DNA from: Fidelibacterota bacterium
GTDB lineage: Bacteria > Fidelibacterota > UBA8477 > JABMPR01
DNA: 43,006 nt
Reading direction: 5' to 3'
NCBI GenBank assembly: GCA_024278595.1
Contig: JAJRSW010000056.1
Coordinates: forward strand, 1-43,006
Below the pieces are notes generated by a model, which made no database searches, had not been told where the DNA came from, and saw only the letters and a list, made by a program, of their open reading frames with translations. Made by a program: the position numbers and the translations under genes. Below, piece by piece: positions 35,308-43,006 of this stretch (positions are counted from its first letter, which is position 1; every line of letters starts with the position of its first letter).

Positions 35308-36654
35308 ATGGCAAAAAGTAAGACTGTTTATGTCTGTGATGATTGCGGAGCGGAACACCCAAAATGGGTGGGACGTTGCAGTAGTTGTGGAGCCTGGGAG
35401 ACCGTTAGGGAATTCAAACAGTCACCCCTGAAGATCAATCCAGTGGGCAGTCGCTCCGAACTTAAATCCCTGTCCCACATTAACCGCCACAACGAGAACC
35501 GGATCCGCACGACCCAGACAGAATTTGATACGGTGGTGGGCGGCGGTCTGGTCAAAGGCAGCATTATCCTGTTCGGTGGACAGCCGGGTATTGGAAAATC
35601 CACCCTGCTGCTCCAATTGTGCGGAATGATGGCGGAAGCAGGTCATGCTGTTCTGTATTTTTCCGGCGAAGAGAGCGAGGAACAACTGGCCATGCGTGCT
35701 GATCGGTTGGGGGTCAAGGCTGATAAGTTGATGTTTGCCAATGAATCAGTTGTGGAGCACATCATTCGCAGTATCAGCGAGCTGAAACCGGCCGTGGTGA
35801 TCATTGACTCGATCCAAACAGCTTATTCGGAAAGTGGGGAAAATCTGCCAGGCAGTATCAGCCAGGTGCGTGAAAGTGCCGCCCAATTGCTGCGAGTAGC
35901 CAAAGCAATGAACGTCTGTATTGTACTGGTTGGGCATATCACCAAAGATGGTTTTCTGGCTGGACCAAAAATGCTGGAACACCTGGTTGATACCGTTCTG
36001 TACCTGGAAGGGGATCGCCAATCCCAGGTTCGTTTGCTCAGAGCCGCCAAAAATAGATTTGGAGCCACCAGCGAGTTGGGCGTATATGAAATGATGCGCG
36101 AAGGACTGATCCCGGTGGATAATCCAGCCAAATTATTTTTATCACAACGCCATAGTGATGTGAGTGGAGCCGTGGTGGTAACCAGTCAGGAGGGGAGTCG
36201 CACCTTTTTTCTTGAGGTTCAGGCTCTGGTCGCCGGCGCGGCTTACGGAAACCCTCAACGCAATGTCACCGGCTTTGATCTGAGACGGCTGCAGATGCTG
36301 TTGGCGGTGCTGGAACGCCGGGCAGGATTTCAGTTGGGCACCCAGGATGTTTTTATCAATGTGGTAAGTGGCTTGAAGATCGCCGAACCGGCCGCAGATC
36401 TCGGAGTAGCCATTGCCATTATTTCCAGTTTGAAAAATAAGGTTGTCGATCCCGGCGCATTGATCATCGGGGAAGTCGGTCTGGGTGGTGAGGTCCGTAA
36501 TGTAGGACAGGTCAGACGCCGGGCCGAGGAAGCCCGGAAACTGGGGTTCGAGCACATCATTCTACCCTATGGGGAACACAAAAACATGCGAGATCTGGGG
36601 CTTAACATCACGCCGGTACGCAGTGTTGCAGAAGCAGTTGATGTGGTGTTTTAG
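35308..36654 (+). CDS. radA: DNA repair protein RadA (Sms)
   Basis: A 448-residue RadA of standard length. The N-terminal zinc finger has Cys10, Cys13, Cys24 and Cys27 (CDDC...CSSC). The RecA-like core has Walker A GGQPGIGKST (90-99) and the RadA-specific KNRFG motif (248-252). The C-terminal third is a Lon-protease-like domain without a protease role. RadA is a branch-migration helicase in recombination. It is a single gene bracketed by two related MITE-like elements in opposite orientation. Codon use and length look normal. Confidence 0.97.
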   Translation: MAKSKTVYVCDDCGAEHPKWVGRCSSCGAWETVREFKQSPLKINPVGSRSELKSLSHINRHNENRIRTTQTEFDTVVGGGLVKGSIILFGGQPGIGKSTLLLQLCGMMAEAGHAVLYFSGEESEEQLAMRADRLGVKADKLMFANESVVEHIIRSISELKPAVVIIDSIQTAYSESGENLPGSISQVRESAAQLLRVAKAMNVCIVLVGHITKDGFLAGPKMLEHLVDTVLYLEGDRQSQVRLLRAAKNRFGATSELGVYEMMREGLIPVDNPAKLFLSQRHSDVSGAVVVTSQEGSRTFFLEVQALVAGAAYGNPQRNVTGFDLRRLQMLLAVLERRAGFQLGTQDVFINVVSGLKIAEPAADLGVAIAIISSLKNKVVDPGALIIGEVGLGGEVRNVGQVRRRAEEARKLGFEHIILPYGEHKNMRDLGLNITPVRSVAEAVDVVF

Positions 36655-36690
36655 AATTAAATAATTAGTAACAAGTGAAGCTGGAAATTA

Positions 36691-36862
36691 GGTATAAGAT
36701 AGCGTGGAAGGATCCATCCTCGTCACATCGAAGGGAGTCGAGCTGCGAGATTTGGGATAAGGGGGTGTCACACTGAGCCCGTTGAAGTGCTCTCGAAGGA
36801 CGACCCTTCAACTGGTCTTCGCTTTCCGTCTGCGACCGGTAAACCTTTCGACTTTCAACTTT
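36691..36862. repeat. Dispersed repeat, copy 1
   Basis: GGATCCATCCTCGTCACATC and the following GAGTCGAG...TGCGAG block recur at 40610-40650, and GGTGTCACACTGAGC at 36765-36780 recurs near 40670. CCTCG...CGAG can pair as a stem around TCGA...TCGA. A further part (CTGCGACCGGTAAACCTTTCGAC) resembles 42805-42830. It has no coding sense and abuts the MITE-like copy 2. Confidence 0.6.
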
Positions 36863-37003
36863 GACGCCCCCGCAAAAAGTTCCTCTCGCAGAGGCCGCAG
36901 AGTATTGATATTTATGAGTTTAGACATATTTTCGATATATGGTTGTATTTAAAGGATTTAGGCCACATTCTATGATTTCTCAACTACTTTTTGCGGAGGC
37001 GTC
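36863..37003. mobile_element. MITE-like element, copy 2 (between radA and tgt)
   Basis: A 141-bp element with 18-bp terminal inverted repeats GACGCCCCCGCAAAAAGT (36863-36880) and, on the other strand, GACGCCTCCGCAAAAAGT (ending 37003); one mismatch. The left inner part CCTCTCGCAGAG...CGCAGAG matches the right inner part of copy 1, so the two elements are inverted relative to each other. The tgt start lies 36 nt past its end, with heptamer repeats in between. Confidence 0.7.
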
Positions 37004-37030
37004 GACTTTCGACTTTCGACTTTTGACTCT
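37003..37030. repeat. Heptanucleotide tandem repeat upstream of tgt
   Basis: Three CGACTTT units and one TGACTCT unit. The array starts at the last base of the MITE-like element and ends 9 nt before the tgt ATG. Two similar units are at 36848-36861, and an eight-unit array is at 42827-42882. Confidence 0.75.
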
Positions 37031-37039
37031 GGACGATAA

Positions 37040-38182
<1,143 letters not shown>

Positions 38183-38183
38183 G

Positions 38184-38894
38184 ATGAGAATGCCGCTGCC
38201 TGCCGGACTTATCGAAGCCGAATTCGTTTCTCGGCCAAATCGCTTCTTATCCAGGGTGAAGATTGCGGGTAGAATTCATGACTCCCACGTTCCTGATCCC
38301 GGTCGTTTGAAAGAATTATTATTTCCGGGAGCCCGGGTTCTGGTAGAACCAAAATCAGGTGCTGGACGCAAGACCAAATTTGCCACGGTCATGGTCTATT
38401 CAGGTACGGAGTTGATCTCCATCAATTCTCAGTTGCCCAATCGCTTTGTCAGGGTCTGCCTGGACGCTGGCGCGCTTCCCGAATTTGCCGGTTGGAGCGT
38501 AAAAAAGCAGGAATACACCCTGGGCCGTTCGCGATTTGACTTTTTATTGGAGCGGGACGGTGAGGAAAAATTATTGGAAGTCAAATCGGCAACCCTGGTA
38601 GAGAATGGTACGGCTCGTTTTCCTGATGCTGTAACAGCCAGAGGTACCCGCCATGTACAACATCTGGTCGAATCTATTACACCACAACGATCTGCGGCAG
38701 TACTGTTCATCGTCCAGCGATCAGATGCCACACGTTTTGAGCCTCACTGGGGCCGCGATCCAGAATTTGCCGGGGCACTGCAAACTGCGGTAGCCGCTGG
38801 ATTGGAATTGATCATCTATACCACCCGACTCGAGCCGGATGCCATGACCCTGAAAGAATCGATCCCCTTTGATCTGGAGACCAGGAATGAATAG
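38184..38894 (+). CDS. sfsA: SfsA family protein
   Basis: A 236-residue protein of the SfsA family. Family segments are AEFVSRPNRFLSRV, HVPDPGRLKELL, the DFLLERDGEEKLLEVKSATLV core, with Asp and ExK residues in a nuclease-like arrangement, and FPDAVTARGTRH. SfsA was named from a sugar-fermentation phenotype in E. coli and binds DNA; its real role is unclear. It begins one base after tgt and its end overlaps the start of the next gene by 8 nt, so the three are one transcription unit. Confidence 0.93.
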   Translation: MRMPLPAGLIEAEFVSRPNRFLSRVKIAGRIHDSHVPDPGRLKELLFPGARVLVEPKSGAGRKTKFATVMVYSGTELISINSQLPNRFVRVCLDAGALPEFAGWSVKKQEYTLGRSRFDFLLERDGEEKLLEVKSATLVENGTARFPDAVTARGTRHVQHLVESITPQRSAAVLFIVQRSDATRFEPHWGRDPEFAGALQTAVAAGLELIIYTTRLEPDAMTLKESIPFDLETRNE

Positions 38895-40545
38895 ATCAGT
38901 TACGTCTGCACTCTTGCTAATGACCCTGCTGGCTGCTCTCTGGACCTGTGCCAATGAGCGGGCGATCTCAGGTGGTTCAAAGGATAAAACAGCACCGCGG
39001 ATCCTGTTTAGTACTCCTGAAAATGAGGTGGTAAATGTCGATCTGAATACCACTATTTTTATCAAGTTCTCTGAGCAGATGAAAAGATCTACCTTTTCAT
39101 CCGCCTTGCAGATCTGGCCGCGACCGCCAGGTGATTTCGAGATGAAGTCGGGCTGGACCTGGTTAAAGATCAGTTTTAACGAAGCTCTGGAACAAGATAT
39201 CACTTATTTGTTGACCCTGGATAAACAGGCACTGGATCTGAGAGGAAATGGTCTTGAATCAACCTACGTTTTGGCCTTTAGCACAGGCGCAGATCTAAAC
39301 TCAGGGCGTCTAAGTGGATCCATTCAGGGGTCCAGGGCGATTCGCAAGAATGGAGATATATTACTGTACCGGGTCTTTGATACACCCCTTAATGAATTAA
39401 GACAACAACCTGCTGACTATATTTTTCAGCCGGATGATGATGGTACATTTGAACTGTCTTACCTGGCAGAACGACCCTACATGCTATTCTATCATTGGGA
39501 TCGTAACCGCAACAAACTGATAGATGGAGATGATTTCTTTGGGCGGCCAGAAAATGCTTCTGTACTGGCCCGCCCTGATAGTACAACCATCAAGCATAAG
39601 CTTTGGCCACAGGTCATGGCTTTGGATCAGATAAAATTGCTGGAAGTCTCGGATCTGGGTGGACAGTTCATTCAGATCAGGACCGATCGACCAGTGACTC
39701 AGGCGACGCTTGATCAGATAGAGTTGGTGGCTGACAGGGTCAGTATTCCGATTCTGGGCTCATCTCTGGTCAATGAAGATGAATATGCCATGCACCTTAA
39801 CACTGCCATGCCAATTGCTGAAGCTGCACCGGTGTGGTTGAATAATTTCCAGGACACAAGTGGATTTAAGCTCCATTCAGATACGCTCATCTATCACTCT
39901 ACTGCCATATTTGATACGCTACAGTTTGATGATCTCAGCGTAAAATGGGTAAACGGAAGCGCCCAGCGCTTCCCGGCTGAGAGCTCAACGCTGCAGATCA
40001 AAGCGAATCTGCCCTTTACATTTAGATCCGACAGTGCGTTTCGAATGGTCGATACCATCATCGACACGGTTCAAATTCCAGGAAAACTTCAAAAAGTATC
40101 AGCTATGGAATGGGCGTTCACACCAGATACGATTTTGGCCGACGGCCATAGTTTTCAATGGGAGATCCAGACCAGATTTATTTATTCAGGTGTGACACAT
40201 CACGAATTGGATTCACTTATGCAGGGTCAGGTGGAAACTGTTCCGGCCGATTCTCTGGGAAGTCTGCGGATTTTCCACAATGGAAATTATGATCTGGAGT
40301 GCAAGCTCACCGGTCGCGGTATCAACCGATCCTTCAAACTAAAACCAGGTATACCTCATCTGGTGGATCAGCTGCCGGCTCAGAAATATTTTTTATCGGC
40401 CTATGTTGATCAGGACGGAAATGGCCGTTATACCAGTGGCGGTTTAGGACCAGTCTCAGGCTCAGAACCGTTCTGGTTCTATCCGTCTGAGATTCGGATA
40501 CGGGCCAGATGGGAGACCGACCTGGGCGAGTGGGAGTTGGATTAG
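38887..40545 (+). CDS. Big_5 (SbsA Ig-like) domain lipoprotein
   Basis: A 552-residue exported protein. A hydrophobic signal (LLLMTLLAALWTC) ends at Cys19, a plausible though imperfect lipobox. The mature N-terminus CANERAISGGSKDKTAPRI matches a common pattern of Bacteroidetes-type lipoproteins. It is followed by a Big_5 domain (about 35-130: STPENEVVNVDLNTTIFIKF and LRGNGLESTYVLAFSTG). The rest has further beta-sandwich-like parts and a late DQDGNGRYTSG segment that could bind calcium. The ATG at 38887 is preceded by a GGAG; an in-frame start at 38869 is less likely. Function unknown, presumably surface or periplasm. Confidence 0.82.
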   Translation: MNRSVTSALLLMTLLAALWTCANERAISGGSKDKTAPRILFSTPENEVVNVDLNTTIFIKFSEQMKRSTFSSALQIWPRPPGDFEMKSGWTWLKISFNEALEQDITYLLTLDKQALDLRGNGLESTYVLAFSTGADLNSGRLSGSIQGSRAIRKNGDILLYRVFDTPLNELRQQPADYIFQPDDDGTFELSYLAERPYMLFYHWDRNRNKLIDGDDFFGRPENASVLARPDSTTIKHKLWPQVMALDQIKLLEVSDLGGQFIQIRTDRPVTQATLDQIELVADRVSIPILGSSLVNEDEYAMHLNTAMPIAEAAPVWLNNFQDTSGFKLHSDTLIYHSTAIFDTLQFDDLSVKWVNGSAQRFPAESSTLQIKANLPFTFRSDSAFRMVDTIIDTVQIPGKLQKVSAMEWAFTPDTILADGHSFQWEIQTRFIYSGVTHHELDSLMQGQVETVPADSLGSLRIFHNGNYDLECKLTGRGINRSFKLKPGIPHLVDQLPAQKYFLSAYVDQDGNGRYTSGGLGPVSGSEPFWFYPSEIRIRARWETDLGEWELD

Positions 40546-40589
40546 GATGGGTGTTTGTGAGCTTGGATATAAAGGGTATCCAGGAATAA

Positions 40590-40745
40590 GGTATACGGTA
40601 GAAGGGGTGGGATCCATCCTCGTCACATCGAGCGGAGTCGAGATGCGAGGCTTGGGAGAGGGGTATAAGAGGTGTCACACTGAGCTCGTCTGCTGACCTA
40701 GCTCCCGGGAGTTTAGGTAGGTCGAAGTGCTTGCGAAGATCCATT
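40590..40745. repeat. Dispersed repeat, copy 2, with an inserted palindrome
   Basis: The first half matches the repeat at 36691-36862 (GATCCATCCTCGTCACATCG, then GGAGTCGAG, TGCGAG, and GGTGTCACACTGAGC). CCTCG (40618-40622) and CGAGG (40646-40650) close a stem. Compared with copy 1, about 30 bases carrying CTCCCGGGAG are inserted between GAGCTCGTC and GTCGAAGTGC. The next gene starts about 65 nt downstream. Confidence 0.6.
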
Positions 40746-40810
40746 CTTTTGGCATAAAAAAACTCCGCATTGCGAGAGGCCAATTTTTTTAAAGTGAAAC
40801 CTTGGTTACT

Positions 40811-41590
40811 ATGAATAATTTTTACAAATACAACGCTGCAGGGAATGATTTCATCATCTTTGATGACTGGCATGAGACATTGGATCTTGATCGCCAGCAG
40901 ATCATTAATCTGTGCCACCGACGGTTTGGGATCGGGGCTGATGGAGTATTGGTTCTGACCCCTGACCAGGAGACTGATTTTCGCATGAATTATTTTAATG
41001 CAGATGGGTCCCGGGGCTAGATGTGCGGAAATGGGGCCAGATCACTCGTGCGATTTGCTGTTGCCCAGGGAAAAGCCGGACAGAATGGAAAATTTATGGC
41101 TGATGACGGTATGCATGAATACCAGATCCAGGCTGGGCAGATTAAAGTTCAGATCCTGGTAAACGACCGCCTGCACCCCTGGGATATCCCCAGAGCCGGC
41201 TGTGGATTTATCGATACGGGTGTACCCCACCTGATCATCCCCGTTGATACCCCGGCTACTGAAGATCTTGATCCAGTGGGTCAGGCCATGAATGACCATT
41301 CAGGCCATCCCCGGGGAACCAACGTTAATCTGGTAGGCCGATCAGCCACCGGGATCATGGTTAGAACCTGGGAACGGGGGGTCAAGGTTGAAACCCTGGC
41401 CTGTGGAACAGGGGCTACTGCTGTGGCGATCTATGTCAATGAGGTCTGGGGGGTGGACTGGCCGATCCAGCTCACTTATAAAGGGGGCGAACTCGAAGTT
41501 GATCTGCATGGAAATCAGTATTGGTTAAAGGGGCCTGCCGAATTAGTTTTCGAAGGTCAGGTCGCATTATCCCAGCGTTCCAGCAATTAG
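40811..41590 (+). pseudogene. dapF: Diaminopimelate epimerase with an in-frame TAG
   Basis: Both halves read as DapF in one frame: residues 1-69 (MNNFYKYNAAGNDFIIFDD... ending FNADGSRG), TAG at 41018-41020, then MCGNGARSL through the end. The family normally has Glu or similar between NADGSRG and MCGNG, so GAG to TAG is the simplest explanation. The two catalytic cysteines are both after the stop (Cys72 in MCGNGAR and about Cys198 in LACGTGATA). Without readthrough or an error in the sequence, no full-length enzyme is made. The ATG directly behind TAG would allow a restart. DapF makes meso-diaminopimelate for lysine and peptidoglycan. TAG ends several intact neighbours, so it is a normal stop here. 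Confidence 0.85.
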
Positions 41591-41606
41591 GAGAGAAGAG
41601 GTAGCA

Positions 41607-42677
41607 ATGTCATTTTATGCAGTCATTATGGCTGGTGGTGTTGGCAAGAGGTTCTGGCCTCAAAGCCGACGTGCCACCCCCAAACAATTATTAAACATTG
41701 CCGGTGCAGAAAGCATGTTGCGGATGACGGTGGACCGGCTGAAAAAAGTAACTGAAACTGATAATATTCTCATCATCACTAATTCAGAGCAGGAAAAGGG
41801 TATTCGGACCGAGATCCCGGAATTGCCTGAGGATAATATCCTTATCGAGCCTGATGGGAAAAATACCGCTCCCTGTATCGGGTTGGCGGCTATCATTATC
41901 CAGGAACGGGATCAGGATGCTGTCATGGGAGTTTTTCCGGCAGACCATTACATTCAAGATACCGATACTTTTGTTGAGTATCTACGCCAGGGAATTCGAA
42001 CGGCTCGGGATATGAAAGGACTGGTTACTTTTGGGGTAATCCCAACCCGACCAGCTACGGGCTACGGCTACATTCAATACCATGAACGTACCAGTCCCGA
42101 TGAACCGATCTATGCCGTAAAAGCCTTTGCTGAAAAACCGGATCTGACCACTGCCCGGCTCTTTCTGAAGAGTGGTGACTTTCTCTGGAACAGTGGGATG
42201 TTTGTCTGGCAGGTTGATGTTATCCTGAAGAGTTTTCAGGAATTTTTACCAGAGATATGGGATAGCCTGGATAATATCAGGGGAGCTATCGGGAAACCTG
42301 TATGGGGTTCCGTCCTAACGGTTGAGTGGGCCACGCTGAGGAGCATTTCCATTGACTACGGTGTGATGGAAAAAGCCCGGAATGTTTTTGTCTTGAAAGT
42401 TGACTATTCCTGGAATGATGTTGGTTCCTGGGATGCAGTTCATGAAATGAGAGACAAGGATGACTCAGGCAATGTGACCGAAGGTGACGTGATCTATCAG
42501 AATGCCCATAATAATCTGGTGTATGCCAAGGGGAAGACGGTGGCCATGGTCGGTGTGGATAATCTGGTGGTCATCGATACGGCAGATGCACTCCTGATCA
42601 TTCCCCGCGGTGACACCGAGCAGGTCAAAGAGTTGGTGGACAATTTTGAGAAAGAAAAACGAGCTTCATTGCTGTAG
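41607..42677 (+). CDS. manC: Mannose-1-phosphate guanylyltransferase
   Basis: A 356-residue nucleotidyltransferase that makes GDP-mannose for surface glycans. The activation motif GGVGKRFWPQSRRATPKQLL (about 10-29), IEPDGKNTAPCIGLAA, FPADHYI, FAEKPDLTTA, FLWNSGMFVW and SIDYGVMEKA are those of the ManC/GMP family. It lacks the C-terminal isomerase domain of the bifunctional ManC/AlgA type, and the length fits the single-function form. An AGGAGAGAAGAGG lies ahead of the ATG, and the gene is 16 nt behind dapF. Confidence 0.93.
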   Translation: MSFYAVIMAGGVGKRFWPQSRRATPKQLLNIAGAESMLRMTVDRLKKVTETDNILIITNSEQEKGIRTEIPELPEDNILIEPDGKNTAPCIGLAAIIIQERDQDAVMGVFPADHYIQDTDTFVEYLRQGIRTARDMKGLVTFGVIPTRPATGYGYIQYHERTSPDEPIYAVKAFAEKPDLTTARLFLKSGDFLWNSGMFVWQVDVILKSFQEFLPEIWDSLDNIRGAIGKPVWGSVLTVEWATLRSISIDYGVMEKARNVFVLKVDYSWNDVGSWDAVHEMRDKDDSGNVTEGDVIYQNAHNNLVYAKGKTVAMVGVDNLVVIDTADALLIIPRGDTEQVKELVDNFEKEKRASLL

Positions 42678-42826
42678 AGCATGGGACTCTGGACAGTAGG
42701 AATTAGAAACGGGTATAGTGTATCGGGTATCGGGGAAGGGGTGTGTCATCCTGAGGCTGCCTACTGGCTACAACCAGCAAGCTTTTAGACCGGTCTGCGC
42801 CTATCTGCTACGACCGGCAAGCTTTT
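42678..42826. repeat. Repeat-rich spacer after manC
   Basis: CTGCTACGACCGGCAAGCTTTTCGAC resembles CTGCGACCGGTAAACCTTTCGAC in the repeat near 36830, and AAGCTTTTAGACCGG repeats within the stretch. It looks like a further, diverged member of the dispersed repeat family, joined to the heptamer array. No gene. Confidence 0.45.
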
Positions 42827-42882
42827 CGACTCTCGACTTTAGACTTTAGACTTTAGACTTTCGACTTTCGACTTTAGACTTA
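42827..42882. repeat. Heptanucleotide tandem repeat, eight units
   Basis: Eight 7-bp units, CGACTTT or AGACTTT with slight end variants, cover 56 bp. The array ends 13 nt before the ATG of the last gene and leaves just enough room for its ribosome site (AGGG at 42884-42887). The same unit occurs before tgt. Confidence 0.85.
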
Positions 42883-42895
42883 CAGGGTAATTTGC

Positions 42896-43006
42896 ATGAA
42901 AGCTGAACACATTCGCGAAGAATTTGAAGCACTGGCCGAAAGGTTGGGCTACACCATTCGCTTTGAAAAAGGTGATTTTAAGGGGGATGCTTGTCGCATT
43001 AACGCC
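42896..43006 (+). CDS. Conserved-looking protein of unknown function, N-terminal part (cut by window edge)
   Basis: The last 37 codons stay open to the edge and begin MKAEHIREEFEALAERLGYT, followed by IRFEKGDFKGDACRIN. AGGG about 8 nt ahead supports the ATG. The start is an amphipathic helix followed by an RFEKGDF strand-like segment; this resembles small conserved proteins seen in FCB genomes, but I do not know a function. It is on the same strand as manC, behind the heptamer array. Confidence 0.65.
   Translation, partial: MKAEHIREEFEALAERLGYTIRFEKGDFKGDACRINA

Noticed and set aside
41018..41020. TAG as a reassigned sense codon in this organism
   Set aside because: tgt, sfsA, the second half of dapF and manC all end in TAG at normal lengths, so TAG works as an ordinary stop.

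Overview
The window is a 43 kb stretch of a Gram-negative bacterial chromosome, with outer-membrane biogenesis genes, a TonB-dependent receptor and lipoproteins. The best guess for the lineage is the FCB superphylum (Fibrobacteres-Chlorobi-Bacteroidetes), possibly a Marinimicrobia- or Caldithrix/KSB1-like group. The reasons are the CarboxypepD_reg-type TonB receptor, Big_5 lipoproteins of the C-x(n)-SGG-x-KD-x-x-P type, a metallopeptidase/beta-propeller/barrel fusion, an Rrf2-headed SUF system and many small palindromic dispersed repeats. This placement is inference; no rRNA or tRNA gene is visible.

Left part (1-8.3 kb, all minus strand): a type IV pilus locus. In transcription order it runs NtrC-type sigma-54 activator, pilB, pilC, major pilin, then three pilin-like genes, the last cut by the window edge. 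Gaps between the pilin genes are long and very AT-rich. Three of them carry a near-identical regulatory module: a sigma-54-like -24/-12 element plus several upstream blocks at the same spacing, the farthest being TGTCATATAA about 131 bp from the -12 element. With a sigma-54 activator encoded next door, this looks like a self-contained sigma-54 pilin regulon and is the most novel feature of the window.

8.3-15.3 kb (minus): a complete SUF iron-sulfur operon, sufB-sufC-sufD-sufS-sufU-sufT followed by an Rrf2 regulator with three cysteines. A REP-like palindrome sits between sufB and sufC, and a repeat-like mosaic lies upstream of sufB.

15.3-30.7 kb: metabolic and housekeeping genes in short units: gamma-carbonic-anhydrase-like protein, pyrimidine-nucleoside phosphorylase, monomeric isocitrate dehydrogenase, an ABC-F protein with degenerate motifs, flavin reductase-like protein, MarR regulator with an upstream dyad, Nudix hydrolase, TonB-dependent receptor, two tandem PPK2 kinases, a MITE-like palindrome with long inverted ends, an exported coiled-coil protein, a HEAT-repeat lipoprotein and an LpxH-type phosphatase.

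31.2-43.0 kb (plus): a 1039-aa HExxH/beta-propeller/barrel protein coupled to an MlaE-type permease without its ATPase, then radA, tgt, sfsA, a Big_5 lipoprotein, dapF, manC and the start of an uncharacterised gene. radA is bracketed by two related MITE-like elements in opposite orientation. Heptanucleotide tandem repeats end just before tgt and before the last gene. dapF has an in-frame TAG immediately before its first catalytic-cysteine motif.
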